The notes under the pieces are model-generated. The model did not search any database. It was not told the DNA's origin and worked only from the letters and a program-made list of their open reading frames with translations. From Lampris incognitus (Eukaryota; Chordata; Actinopteri; Lampriformes; Lampridae), in assembly GCF_029633865.1 (NCBI RefSeq), contig NC_079211.1, positions 142,333,345-142,397,344 of the forward strand: a stretch of DNA of 64,000 nucleotides. Direction: 5' to 3'. Both the position numbers and the translations under genes were made by a program. Within the stretch, counting starts at the first letter, position 1, and each line of letters begins with the position of its first letter. Positions 20,325 through 30,839 of the stretch are shown piece by piece.

Positions 20325-20612
20325 TACGTGTTGGTGTGCTATCACCATGATGTTTACATAGGCCTATGTGTTGGTGCACTGTCACCATAATGTTTATGTA
20401 GGCTTGTGTGTTGGTGTGCTGTCACCATTATGTTTTCATCTGTGGTTAGAGGTGCACCGTCACCGTCATGTTTTCATCTGGGTTTTGAGGTGCACAGTCA
20501 CCGTTATGTTTTCATCTGTGTTTAGAGGTGCAACGTCACCGTTATGTTTTCACCTGTGTTTAGAGGTGCACCGTCACCGTTATGTTTTCATCTGTGGTTA
20601 GAGGTGCGCGTT
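20325..20612. repeat. minisatellite, about 38-40-bp unit
   Basis: Seven or so imperfect copies of a unit built on GTGCACCGTCACCGTTATG plus TTTTCATCTGTG plus GTTAGAG. The first copies are diverged (TTTATGTAGGC instead of TTTTCATCTG). Confidence 0.85.
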
Positions 20613-20679
20613 ATGGTGATCCGACCTATTACTATAGGGCCTATTTTGATCATCTGGCATTAGGGCCTGGTGCTGATTC

Positions 20680-20975
20680 ATTATGCCCCTGGTTGCTACA
20701 GTTCTGTACATTGCCCTTATTCTCGAAAAGCCGTACCAGTATGCTTCTTCTCCACTCCTCAGGCATCCTCTCACTTTCCAAGCTGTATTAAACAATCTAG
20801 TTATAAACTCCACTGCCATCTCTCCTAAACATCTCCATGCCTCCACAGGTATGTAATCTGTACCAACCGCCTTTCCACTCTTCCTCCTCTTCATAGCTGC
20901 CCTCACTTCCTCCTTGCTAATCCACCGCACTTCTCGATTCACTGTCCCCACATCATCCAACCTTCTCTCTTGGTC
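20680..20975 (-). pseudogene. RTE LINE fragment
   Basis: The minus-strand frame reads VRWISKEEVRAAMKRRKSGK, then KAVGTDYIPVEAWRCLGEM. It matches the N-terminal RT region of the RTE copies in the array (KSRKAVGPDDIPVEVWRCL). Short and decayed. Confidence 0.8.
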
Positions 20976-21410
20976 TAGTACTCATCAGACCAAACTTGAT
21001 TCCATATACTGTCTTCAGAAACGAGCACTTAGAATAATAAATTGTGTACATGGAAGACATTCCTCTCAGTCTCTGTTGTATCAGTTACGTCTCCTCAGTG
21101 TTTATCAAGTGAACCATCTCCAGATAGCCTTATTTGTTCATAGTTAAAAAGAACCCTCACCCCATTTTTCATGACGTTTGCATACAGTTATCAATTTCAT
21201 ACTTACTTCACACGTAGTTCTTCTCTCCTTAGACCTTCCCATTCCTGTACTTCCCAATCTCAGTTTAGTATATTCTACCAAGGGTCCAAAATATGGAATT
21301 CTCTGCCTTTATATTTTTTGAATTTGTCTTCACGGCAGTTTAAAAGATCCCCGAAATCACTTCTAACCAACCAATATTTTCCATATGGTCTGCCTATATG
21401 AGCTGGGTCC
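20976..21410 (+). pseudogene. C-terminal end of a CR1/L2/Rex1-type LINE pol
   Basis: Reads LDSIYCLQKRALRIINCVHG, LLYQLRLLSVYQVNHLQIAL and, after a stop and a frame change, TRSSSLLRP plus GSKIWNSLPLYFLNLSSRQF, the typical end of jockey/CR1-group reverse transcriptases. Only this 3' portion is present. Confidence 0.75.
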
Positions 21411-21463
21411 AACCAATGTTTTCCTTTGTCATATAAGTCTAAAGGCCTATTATGACTATCGCT

Positions 21464-21467
21464 TGTG

Positions 21468-21520
<53 letters not shown>
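21464..21520. repeat. (AT)n(GT)n microsatellite
   Basis: About 11 AT repeats run directly into about 18 GT repeats. Confidence 0.95.
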
Positions 21521-21523
<3 letters not shown>

Positions 21524-21964
21524 AATTATTTGTTTATTTTCTCCTTTATCTTTCTTGTCTTGTGAAAACTCTTAAGTCATATTACATGAGTGTACATTCT
21601 TAGTCTGTTAAGGATGTTTGTGTATACTTGCATGTACCATGAATTGAGTGTTCCTGGTGTGTGTGTGTGTGTGTGTGTTGACACGATCACTGGCCAGAGG
21701 GTCAGCAGCCAACAGGTGACATTTCCCTATCGGCCTGCAATCAGCCAGTATGAGTGGTACCTGCGTACTGGTTGGCCTGTGATTAGGGGCACCTGTCATG
21801 GTCTGTGATCTGGGCTCTCCCATCTCCTGATTGGTGCTTTGGTTCACCTGCGCCCAGTCTCCTTGATTGGCCTGTGCTGGGGACTATTTGACTGGGTGTT
21901 TTGCAGACATTCCCGGTCAAGTCTTGGAGAGGCTTCACATTGGTCTGCAGAAGTGCTTGGATCC
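21521..21964. other. no gene seen; short (GT)n at 21657-21680
   Basis: Unassigned DNA. 21690-21950 has several CCTGATTGG/GATTGGC-type repeats but no readable gene. Confidence 0.4.
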
Positions 21965-21965
21965 C

Positions 21966-22506
21966 GAACCTTCATATGCCTCCTCTGTGTGAGAGAGTGT
22001 CTCATCTGCCTCCTCTGTGTGAGAGTGTCTCATCTGCCTCCTCTGTGAGAAACTGTCTCATCTGCCTCCTCTGTGTGAGAAAGTGTCTCATCTGCCTCCT
22101 CTGTGTGAGAGAGTGTCTCATCTGCCTCCTCTGTGTGAGAGAGTGTCTCATCTGCCTCCTGTGTGAGAGAGTGTCTCATCTGCCTCCTCTGTGTGAGAGA
22201 GTGTCTCATCTGCCTCCTCTGTGTGAGAGAGTGTCTCATCTGCCTCCTCTGTGTGAGAGAGTGTCTCATCTGCCTCCTCTGTGGGAGAGAGTGTCTCATC
22301 TGCCTCCTCTGTGGGAGAGAGTGTCTCATCTGCCTCCTCTGTGGGAGAGAGTGTCTCATCTGCCTCCTCTGTGGGAGAGAGTGTCTCATCTGCCTCCTCT
22401 GTGGGAGAGAGTGTCTCATCTGCCTCCTCTGTGGGAGAGAGTGTCTCATCTGCCTCCTCTGTGGGAGAGAGTGTCTCATCTACTTCCTCTGTGTGAGAGA
22501 GTGTGT
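21966..22506. repeat. 30-bp minisatellite, about 18 units
   Basis: Unit core GTCTCATCTGCCTCCTCTGT followed by GTGAGAGAGT or GGGAGAGAGT. The left part has the GTGTGAGA variant with slightly irregular spacing. Seven consecutive units on the right have GTGGGAGA. Because the unit is 10 codons long, all frames on both strands stay open. These are artefacts of periodicity, not genes. It is not a CRISPR array: repeats are contiguous with no spacers. Confidence 0.95.
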
Positions 22507-22756
22507 TTGCGTAGTTTAGTATGTTTATTCTAGTTTGCATTTTTGCCTGCCCTGTGTGGCAGTAGTCTTTTGTTATTTTGTGTTTCGGCTGAAGTCTAGT
22601 AAAGAGACTTGATACCTTACCAATTGGTCTTTGATAGTTACGTATGTTTGTTGATTGTGATGTCTCCCAGGTGCCGGTTTTCTGTTATTACCAATGGTGT
22701 AGAAATAGCTAACACGGAGACAGGTAGCAGCAAATAAAATCCCTTTTAAAGTAGCT
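22507..22756. other. no gene seen
   Basis: Unassigned. It could include the 5' end of the ISL2EU-type relic that follows, but no terminal repeat was identified. Confidence 0.4.
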
Positions 22757-24913
22757 ATGGAGAAGCATAAAAAAGCAGAGAGGATATTATACCAAGACAA
22801 AATTAGCAAGGATGCTAGGGACCGTTATTTGGAAAAAAATTGTCATCAATTAACAACATTGATCCATACGACCTGCCCGCAAAACGGTGGAGTGCTGACC
22901 CCGCGTTGCTGCCTCCAACCTCGTCCCTTGATATCACAAACTATCTTGTTTATGGTATAAGTGCTTATACCTGTGAACAGTTCTGAAATTACAAATCCCT
23001 TGAAGCCCACGGACATTTCACCAATGGCTGGGTGCAGGAATTGTTTATATTTCGACCGGATCACTGCGACAACACAGTCCTGACAGCAAAGGTAAGCTAA
23101 ATCAAGGAAACTTGTGCTTAGCATAGTAGCCTTAATTTCCATTTTCTTCCCATGAAAAGTAAGATATTACAAACATATTACACATTTAGATTGTTATCAA
23201 GGGCGAAACTTTAGGGAGGGAGGGTCATTATCTTACTTTTTGAGAACATTTTTGGGCTCGTTTGGGGTTGCTGATGACCACATTCACTAGCTAGCTAACA
23301 TTACCGGCTGGCTAACTTACCTTTTAAAATAAGGTCCGCTACCATTAGCTTGCATTAACTTCATCTACCAGGTGGCTAGCATTTTTGATGATTGAGGTAA
23401 CGTTAGCTAGCTAGCTATTTGTGCAAAATAGCTAGCACAACCACTGACTAAGTTTGGATTTACAGACTGTAAAAAGTGGGGGGAGAAAGGGGAAGCACAG
23501 GAAATTATGCCCATGGCTGTAATAATGAGGATATAGTCATGTTATACTGTCTTTGGGGCCTGATTATGTTTTGTTTATTTTGAACATGGACAAATGTCAA
23601 ACAGGAGGTAAAAATGAGCTAATCCTGTTGTCCCCTGTCTACCTGTCTTGTCTATAGGTCTTGCACTTGCAACGCCTGAGTGACACACCACTCAAGCCAT
23701 GGGCCATCATCAACTCATCCGGGGCTATAACATCAGGTCACTTCACATGTATGGCTGGCATAGCCGAGACATACACGCATGTGGCAGCTATGATGTTCAA
23801 GTTGGAGGTGGTAGTCAGATGCAGGGAGACCAAAACAGTGACTGGCCAACCTGCATACTGGATGATACCGAGCAACATCACGAAGGTGGGAGCAGAGGCA
23901 GGACACAGAATTGACTTCACCTCTGCCAAAGCGAAAAGAAAGTCTCTGAATAGACTCCTGGATAGTGAGATAGAGAGCATGCCTGCTCTAAGGACTTCAT
24001 CAAACACCTACAAGTTCGGCATTGCTACACAGGAGCAGTGGGCGTCATATCTTGCACAACTGCAGAAAGTATCCCTGAAAGCTGCAATTCTGTCAAATTT
24101 GCCCAGTTATTGTGACGCATTTGCAGACCCTGTGCAGCCATTCTCAGCACCAGATTCGCTGCGCTGTCTCCGTGATGAGAAAATGGATGACAGTGAACTC
24201 TCTCTCTTGAGCCTGCACTGTAAAACCTTGGCAAGTAAGGTAGACGTTTCACCTGAGCAGGCACACGTCATTGAAAGACAGACCAGAAAGCAGCACCAAT
24301 CCTCATCTTGGCATCACTTCTGCACTGGAGGGATAACTGTATCAAATATGCATTCAGTCTTCGTGTCTGACTTGGACAAGCCTGCACTGTCTACAGTGAA
24401 AGCAGTTTGTTATCCCAACAGCGGTCCCCTGAATAAATATGTTGCTACTGCATGAGGAAGACAAAATGAGGAGAATGCAAGAACACGGTATAGAGTGCAG
24501 GCTGAGAAACATCACTGTGATGTAGAGATGACTGAGTGTGGCTTCATCATGAATCCAAAGTTTCCTCAGGTTGGGGCTTCGCCAGAGGGGATGGTGCAGT
24601 GCACCTGCTGTGGAAGAGGCTGCATTGAGATAGTGTCCATACTAGCACCGTGAGAGTACTGTCAAGGAGGCATGCAGTGACACACTTCTGTTTGGAAGTG
24701 GTGGGTGGAGAACTACAGCTTAAGAAGAGTAGTCCATACTACAAGCAGGTCCAGACACAATTGTTTGTGGCTGATCTAGAGTACTGTGACTTTGTTTTGT
24801 GGACTTCAGAAGACTGCGCTGTATTGCATGTTGCACCTGACCCACAGCTCTGGAGTGCTTTTTTGAAAAAGGCACAGCACTTTTTGAGCACGTGTGTCTC
24901 TCTGAACTTGTAG
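22757..24913 (+). pseudogene. SWIM/YqaJ-nuclease second protein of an ISL2EU-type transposon
   Basis: Exon 1 22757-23094 starts MEKHKKAERILYQDKISKD, then after a frameshift reads NIDPYDLPAKRWSADPALLP, a stop, and HFTNGWVQELFIFRPDHCDN, ending at a GTAAGC donor. After an intron, exon 2 begins at 23659 (VLHLQRLSDTPLKPWAII). It has a degenerate SWIM finger (GHFTCMAGIAETYTHVAAMM), 264 open codons to a TGA at 24453, then GFIMNPKFPQVGASPEGMVQ, which matches the family GASPDG motif of the YqaJ/lambda-exonuclease fold with D changed to E. After another frameshift it ends with YYKQVQTQLFVADLEYCDF. Stops and frameshifts make it a pseudogene. It is the better-preserved relative of 11282-12240. Confidence 0.75.
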
Positions 24914-25540
24914 GCTGTTACTTCACTCAGGGTGCAAGACAGAGGTCACTTCAAGGGATTTCTATTCCTGCAGGGAATCAGAAAAGAACACACCAAACAT
25001 CCGACACAGAAGTTTAGGGTTAGTTGTGTGTCTTCTTTTATCTGAATTGCTGTATTATTTTGCGTTATTTATATATCGACTAGCCTTCTGTTGCAAGTTG
25101 ACTGATCATGAAGACATGCTCTTTCTTTTACTTATGTCTGTCTTACACACACATCTGCCAATACATACAGCACAAAAGATGTTTAGAAAAGTTTGTTTAC
25201 GTTGCATATGTTACAGACGCGTGTACTGTACTGATTTGTTTGTATTGGGCAGATGAACTTCAGATACTTGTAAATACATAATTAAATGAACTTCAATACA
25301 TGCACTTTGGATAACATTTGATTTCCTTATGTCATTTGGCTGTGAAAATGTTGATAAGGAAAGAGTCAAGAACACATTGATGAAAAGTCAACTTATTCAA
25401 CTTTATTGTTGGTAACAATGGTGCAAGTATTCAGATCCTTTACTTGAATATGTACATGTTTGATTGATTTTACAGCTGCATTCATTTGGCTGGTGCAGTT
25501 AAAGGCTGAGCTTAACATCAGCACACATCACATTTTTAAA
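24914..25540. other. no gene seen
   Basis: AT-rich DNA between the two convergent gene remnants of the transposon. It may be their shared 3' flank. Confidence 0.5.
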
Positions 25541-25712
25541 CTATAGCTGGACATTGGTTTGTCAGCGCACAACAGACGGTGACAATCTTCTCTAAAAATG
25601 TGACTGCCTCACCTTCACATGGAAGTATCATGTTGATGGGTGTGGTTCCTGTTAAGATTTTATACTTCTGACAAACATTTCCGATGACCCTTTCAACGTG
25701 GATTTTCAGATT
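25541..25712 (-). pseudogene. C-terminus of DDE_Tnp_4 (THAP-type) transposase
   Basis: The minus strand reads NLKIHVERVIGNVCQKYKIL and ends CCALTNQCPAIV-stop. This fits the conserved HVER(A/V)IG...VCCALTN end of ISL2EU/DDE_Tnp_4 transposases. It converges with the YqaJ-like gene, as expected for the two-gene layout of these transposons. The rest of the transposase is absent. Confidence 0.7.
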
Positions 25713-26138
25713 TGTGTGTCTTCTTTTATTACCATTTTAGTGATTTAAAAGAAGAAAAAAAAAAGCGAATGAAAGGAAAATGCTCTGAGTAGAGTACAGC
25801 GTTGACCACAGAAATACCAGAAACATGGCGGCTGACTCAGAGCGCGCTAGTGTGTGATGTCATCTGTCAAAGACCTATTGCCTCTTCTCTGCAATAGGGT
25901 CCAAATACACTACGTTACGTTTGGGTGTGTGTGTTGTGACTTTGATTCATTGTACTGCTGTAACATGGGTGTTTTATGGGATGCATTGTTGTCGGATGCT
26001 GTGCTGAACTGTATCTGTCATTTGCCATATCTGGAATTATTGATAGATGCATACAATTGTGCATACCACATTGCTGTGATTGTTTCCTGGAGAATGCCCC
26101 ATGAGGATTTTTAGGCAGTTCTCCTCCACATTCTTTTC
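25713..26138. other. no gene seen
   Basis: Unassigned DNA. The 25840-25870 segment (GTGTGTGATGTCATC) might be a transposon end but was not proven. Confidence 0.35.
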
Positions 26139-26275
26139 CCAAAGAGGAGGTTTATGGATGTGGTGAGAGAGGACATGCAGGTGGCTGGTGTGGCAAAGGA
26201 CAGGAAGAAATGGAAACGGATGATCTGCTGTGGCCACCCCTAACGGGAGCAGCCGAAAGTGGTAGTAGTATTAGT
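26139..26275 (+). pseudogene. 3' end of an RTE LINE
   Basis: Severely 5'-truncated: matches the last 30 codons (GRPKRRFMDVVREDMQ region) and the 3' tail CCCCTAACGGGAGCAGCCGA followed by GTAGTAGTA repeats, as in the array copies. Typical dead-on-arrival insertion. Confidence 0.85.
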
Positions 26276-26276
26276 T

Positions 26277-27112
26277 GTTAGGGATCTCCCGATCTGATCT
26301 TAAGGATCAGGACCGGGGCTGATCCAGGCATTTTTTAAGAGATCGGATCGAGTAGAAAATAAGTCCAATCTTTTGTTTTGTTTTGCGACACCTCCGCTCA
26401 GTCCGCTGTCACGCAGCTGTCATAAACAGGGAGCACAATTTGCGGCAGAATAAGGTATGACCAGGACGCAGCTAAAATATCTGGTCTGAGGTGTGGCGTT
26501 ATTTTAAAATAGAAACTGAAAATACCCCAACAGCCGCTTGCAGTGCAAGCATTTCACGGGGCGGTTTTTGTAGAGCTGCATACAATACCACTAACTTGAT
26601 TAGGCACCTAAAAAAAAAACACGAAACGGAATTTAACGAGTCCCCTCAGCTAACCAAGTTGAAGGCTGCACTGAAGCAACTCACACTGGAGGGTACTTTT
26701 AAAAAGAGAGAGAAATTACCTCCTAACTGGAAAAAGTAGCTGAATTCATCGCTTTGGTGACTAGCCCATCGCTGTGGTAGAGGACACTGGTTTTCGTCAT
26801 CTTTTGGAGTCGTTGGAGCCACGTTATGTCCTACCTTCCTGACACTACATGTTGTGCACAGCGCTGCCGGAGCTGTACAACAAGGTTCGTCCCCACCTAC
26901 GAGGTCTTTTATCAGATGTGAAGGCTATTGCATTTACTACAGACATTTGGAGTTCTGATGTTAGCCCAATGTCACTGCACACTGGATCGACTCCGCTTTT
27001 AAGTTGAAGTCTGCGGTATTGCATGCACATCCGTTTCGCGAGTCTCATGCAGCAGAGCATTTCAAACAGGCTATCGAGGAGATGCTGGGCGGGGCGACGA
27101 ACATTAGTTTTG
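26277..27112 (+). pseudogene. hAT transposase fragment with BED finger
   Basis: A possible 5' end lies at 26277 (AGGGATCTCCCGATCTGA). From 26491 the frame reads MWRYFKIETENTPTAACSAS and LIRHLKKKHETEFNE (a damaged BED zinc finger), a stop at 26737, then in changing frames EDTGFRHLLESLEPRYVLPS, PELYNKVRPHLRGLLSDVKA and IAFTTDIWSSDVSPMSL. The last is the first catalytic region of hAT (T-D-x-W). The remainder is missing; L1 sequence follows. Confidence 0.78.
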
Positions 27113-27114
27113 GC

Positions 27115-28515
27115 TACATACTGCCGATACCCCATGGTACCATCTAGAGGCTCAGTCTCTTACTTCATCATCACTCCCTGCTCTACTTTGCTCCTCCCTC
27201 CAGTTAAGTCCCTCTCGTTTCACCAATAATCCTATAGTACTCGCCCCACTGAAGATGTGGTACCAATTTCGCAGACACTTAAATTTTTTTTCCCACATCC
27301 CTTCAAGGCCCTATCGATAGAAATCACGCATTTACCCCATCCATAATGGATGACACATTCTCTCTTTGGAAAAGGAAAGGTTTAGGGACATTCCAAGACC
27401 TATTTGTAAGTGATACTTCTTCTAGCTTCCCCACTCTAGCCTCTAAGGTCTCCCTACCCCCATCTCATCTTTTCCATTATTTCCAGGTTAGGCAGTGCTT
27501 CTCCTCCTGTTTTCCTAATTTTCCTTTTCTCCCTCCCAAACAACGCTGGGACAAGTTTATAATTTTACTCCCCCAACTGAGGACAGCTAATTCCAACATC
27601 TGTTCAATTGTCACGTCATTGGATATGTGTTCTCTGAACAAGACAAATACTGTTTGGGCACAAGAAATGGGGGTTGAATTGGATGAAAACTAGTGGGATG
27701 AGGCGATTGATAGGGTGCGAACTACCACTTCTTGTGCCCGTCTCGGGCTGATACAATTCAAAGTTTTGCACAGAGTACACTTGCCCAAATCCAGACTATC
27801 CAAAATATATCCGAATGTAAGTGACAATTATGACAAGTGTCATGCCTCCCCATGTGACCTCTCTCATATGTTTGTTCACTACCCCAAATTGTGACCCTAT
27901 TAGCATTCAATCTTTAAAACTCTTTCTGATGTCCTTGAAATTGACCTACAACCATGCCCCTTAATAGCCATCTTGGGCATCCCCACGGATTTGTTTTCGT
28001 TAAATTGTGAACAAGCTGACATTGTCGCTTTCACAACCCGTTAGCCCGTCGCAGAATTCTTCTGAAGTGGAAGTCTGCACTGCCTCCCTCCTTCTTCTCT
28101 TGGCTTAATGATGTGATGTTCTTTCCTAAGTTGGAGAAAATTAAATACTCTTTGAATGGTCCAATTGATAAATTCACCAGAAAATGGCAACCCTTTATAT
28201 TGTTCTTTAATGCCCTGCAGAGGCTTGCTATGGATGAGGGGCTGTAATTTGAGATGTTCCTAGACACCTGAATCATCTTACTGTCACTGACTAGTATATG
28301 TTGACAACGTGCGATCCAAACAATTTGCCAACTTGCCAGTTTTATTTTATTGTATTTATTTGTCTCTCATACAGTCAATGTACTGTTGTTTTGTTGTTGT
28401 CTTATTTCATTGTAAATTTTATGTTGAAGCTGTTTCAGGTTGTGGGAGGGGGATGGGTGGGGTTATATTGGTAATGACCTGTAACTATCGCGAAATCTAA
28501 ATTAAAATATATTTG
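27115..28515 (+). pseudogene. L1-clade LINE, ORF2 C-terminus and 3' end
   Basis: Decayed end of an L1-like ORF2. Readable parts include a RQCFSSCFPNFPFLPPKQRW-type region, then DEAIDRVRTTTSCARLGLIQ and HRVHLPKSRLSKIYPNVSD with C/H residues as in the L1 C-terminal CCHC, followed by a 3' UTR and an A-rich end. Position 27705-27714 (GATTGATAGG) is the point from which the tandem units start. Sequence left of it is not repeated downstream. Confidence 0.8.
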
Positions 28516-28638
28516 AAAAAAACCTATACTTGGTATATCCATCCATCCATTATCCAAACCGCTTATCCTGCTCTCAGGGTCGTATATAAGTATCAGAAAA
28601 AACCCAAAAAACAAAGAAGTTTATCATGAATGGATTCA

Positions 28639-28644
28639 TTTATT
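28639..28644 (-). terminator. poly(A) signal AATAAA of MSMB-like gene 1
   Basis: AATAAA on the minus strand about 87 bp beyond the stop codon. The matching hexamers in the other copies are at 37031-37036, 46357-46362 and 58756-58761. Confidence 0.6.
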
Positions 28645-28730
28645 CAGGTATTAAAATGGATTCTGTTGAGAAACACTTAAGCGAACATGCAAACCAAGTA
28701 AGGTCATAGCAGGGCAGAACAATTATTCCG

Positions 28731-30024
28731 TCACTTTGCTACCCCTGCCAAAATGGGGCATGGGACAGAGGGGTCATCCCGCTTGTGAACTTTGTATTCA
28801 CATGCTTCTGAATCAAACACTGACACGCAGCCGTCTGGGAATTTTGTTGGGGTGCGATACCTACACGAACACGTTGCACGTTAGAAATCATAGTACTTTG
28901 TAAGAGAGGTGAATGGTACTGTCCTCCCACACAGCAGTGACGTTCTTTAACAGCATACTCACGCTGGGCAGCATATTCCACAGGAACAGTCCATACATGC
29001 ACTGTTCCTCCACTCAGATCCTACAGCGTGCCAAGTCTTATCCACGTGATCCTGACAATGGGTCATACCTGTGGGTGTAAACACCAAATGACAACATTTG
29101 CAAAAATCAGCAACAACATTCATGCTGCACATGTTTTAGTATAGCGTTGTTAACTATTGCTATTGTAATTATTGCCTGCTTTTTTATTAACCAGTTATTT
29201 ATTGATGAATGCTATTTGATGTTATCTATGAATTGAAGTGCAAATTCTCAGTGACTAATGCAGTTTTTTTTCCATTCCTTATTCCCCCATCACTATTTTC
29301 ATTTGTTTATCAACTTATTTGTTAATGTTACATATGTTTACCTGGTGTCATCCGTTGTGACATGCACCCTGCACTTAGCATTGAAGGCAGCGCACAACAG
29401 AATAAAGCTAGAGCCAAGTATTTCTTCACAGAAAACAAAAAAGGAAAAGAAAGATATCGGATTATTAATTTGATCCCCGGATAGGCTGGAACCAAAGACA
29501 TTTAACCACATTCACAATATTTTCAAATTCTGAGACATAGTCTTCTTAAAAATACTCATCAGGAGTCTTAAAGAGGGGGAACATCTATTGTGTAACGTTG
29601 AGTTTGTGGCTGCAGCCTGTTAGGTGAATGACATTGCGAGAATGAAATCCAGTGAGCTAATCATGCGCACGTGTGTGTGTGTGTGTGGGGGGGGTGGGGG
29701 GCTTATGATGAACCTTTGATATTCCTACAACAAACTATAGAGGACCCAGTCTAAACAATGTTGTAATCTTTGACAATCATGACTTTAGGGTACACTATCC
29801 ATATATAAAAAAGAACAAACAAATAAAAAAAAAAAAAAAAAAAAACGTTTAATCAACTGTCTATTGATCATTTTTGGAAAAACTTGGTAAATATGTAGTA
29901 GATTAGGAACAAACATAACTCCCAATTCTCCGGTAATAGTTTCTGCCTAAATATTTGTTTGGTGATGTGCTGATTAGGGCATATTTCAAATTATCCAAAA
30001 CCTCGTAACAATAAACACAACAAA

Positions 30025-30078
<54 letters not shown>

Positions 30079-30104
30079 AAAAAATTGTAATAAACACACA
30101 CCAT
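28731..30104 (-). CDS. msmb: beta-microseminoprotein-like gene, copy 1
   Basis: Four exons on the minus strand: ATG 30102-30104, 29342-29423, 28963-29068 and 28731-28860, 106 aa in total. All introns have GT/AG ends. Exon 2 encodes a signal peptide (KYLALALFCCALPSMLSA). The mature protein has ten cysteines in the MSMB/PSP94 order: single C, C, a CxxCxC cluster, CC, then three spaced cysteines. Human MSMB is a 114-aa secreted protein of the same design; the fish function is unknown. Copy 1 differs from copies 2-4 mainly in two patches: the first mature residues (GCMSQRMTPG) and the exon 4 start (YRTPTKFPDG). Its exon 1 donor is GTGTGT instead of GTGAGT and its TATA region is TACTTAAA, so expression may be weaker. 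The frame is intact. Confidence 0.9.
29669..29700. repeat. (GT)n/G-rich run in MSMB intron 1, copy 1
   Basis: Short GT run followed by G-rich sequence. The counterparts are at 39153-39186, 48199-48232 and 63727-63803, with very different lengths. Confidence 0.8.
29827..29844. repeat. poly(A) run at the empty SINE site
   Basis: At this place units 2, 3 and 4 carry a minus-strand SINE (39331, 48375, 63945). Unit 1 has only an A run, so it represents the unoccupied site or a precise loss. Confidence 0.6.
30030..30074. repeat. (AT)n microsatellite in MSMB intron 1, copy 1
   Basis: Pure AT repeat of about 22 units, close to the exon 1 donor. Units 2 and 3 have a short imperfect version (ATATGCATACATATATG). 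Confidence 0.95.
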
Positions 30105-30206
30105 AGTGGCTGTCGGACTGTCCCGTATCTGTTAGATGATGTGAATGGTGGTGAGATAGTGAATTTAAAATACAGGATTGTATCTTCTCAATGGGGTGAC
30201 CTCGCT

Positions 30207-30214
30207 TTTAAGTA
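30207..30214 (-). promoter_or_regulatory. degenerate TATA box, MSMB copy 1
   Basis: The minus strand reads TACTTAAA where the other copies have TATTTAAA, about 105 bp upstream of the ATG. A start site about 70 nt before the ATG would fit. Confidence 0.55.
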
Positions 30215-30305
30215 ATGACTGTTCAGAGACCTTTGGAATTAAACAAGGGCGTGGGTATATCCCCTGCCAAAACATTTAATCTCGTTTAAAAGCTAATTTC
30301 ACACA

Positions 30306-30703
30306 GTCGGTCCGCGGTGGTGTAGCGGTCTAAGCATCGGCTCTGTGTCGATGCAGTTGCCCACTGGGGACTGGGGTCCGCGCCCCGGTCTCGTCAGATC
30401 CGACTATGGCCGGACTCGACGAAGCAGCGATCATTGGCAACGCTGTCTTCGGGAGGGGGGCGGAGTCGGCTTGTGTTCGTCACGTGAATGCGTCTCTGTG
30501 TGTGTCGGAAAAACAGTGGTTCGGCTTGGAGTCGCCTTGTCACGAAAGTGGCGAGGCGGTCTCCTTCGAGACTGCCGGCCGGAGAGATGCAGTTGGCGAA
30601 CGCATACAGTGCGAGGGTGGGTGTTTGAATTAAAATAGGGATCGATTGGCCACTAAATTGGGAGAAAAAAGGGAAAAATCAGAAATAAATTAAAAAAAAA
30701 AAA
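30306..30703 (+). mobile_element. tRNA-derived SINE with perfect 18-bp target duplication
   Basis: 398-bp insert with A box TGGTGTAGCGG and B-like box GGTCCGCGCCC near the 5' end, a GGCCGGAGAGATGC body and an A-rich tail. It is flanked by AAAAGCTAATTTCACACA at 30288-30305 and 30704-30721. The sites at 40200 and 49245 in units 2 and 3 are empty. It sits about 200 bp upstream of MSMB copy 1. The frames inside it are not genes. Confidence 0.93.
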
Positions 30704-30839
30704 AAAAGCTAATTTCACACACAACAAACACTTTTGTAAATGATTACTCACCACTCTTCTCCTTTGTTTTCACAATTTTCTGTAAAAAAAAGTATCTGTG
30801 GTGTTCTCAACACAGGATGGGTTATCAATCCGAGAAGCT

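Noticed and set aside
21966-22506. CRISPR-like regular repeats
   Set aside because: Units are contiguous with no spacers, and the genome is eukaryotic.
21901-22540. Several 100-210-aa frames on both strands over the 30-bp repeat
   Set aside because: Period divisible by three keeps every frame open; no domain, no start context, pure repeat.
28739-29002. 87-aa minus-strand frame repeated in all units (also 37131-37394, 46457-46720, 58856-59119)
   Set aside because: It crosses an intron out of frame. The true product is the spliced microseminoprotein; cysteine pattern and splice sites support the spliced model.
30306-30420. Functional tRNA gene at the SINE head
   Set aside because: Followed by a SINE body, A tail and target duplication.
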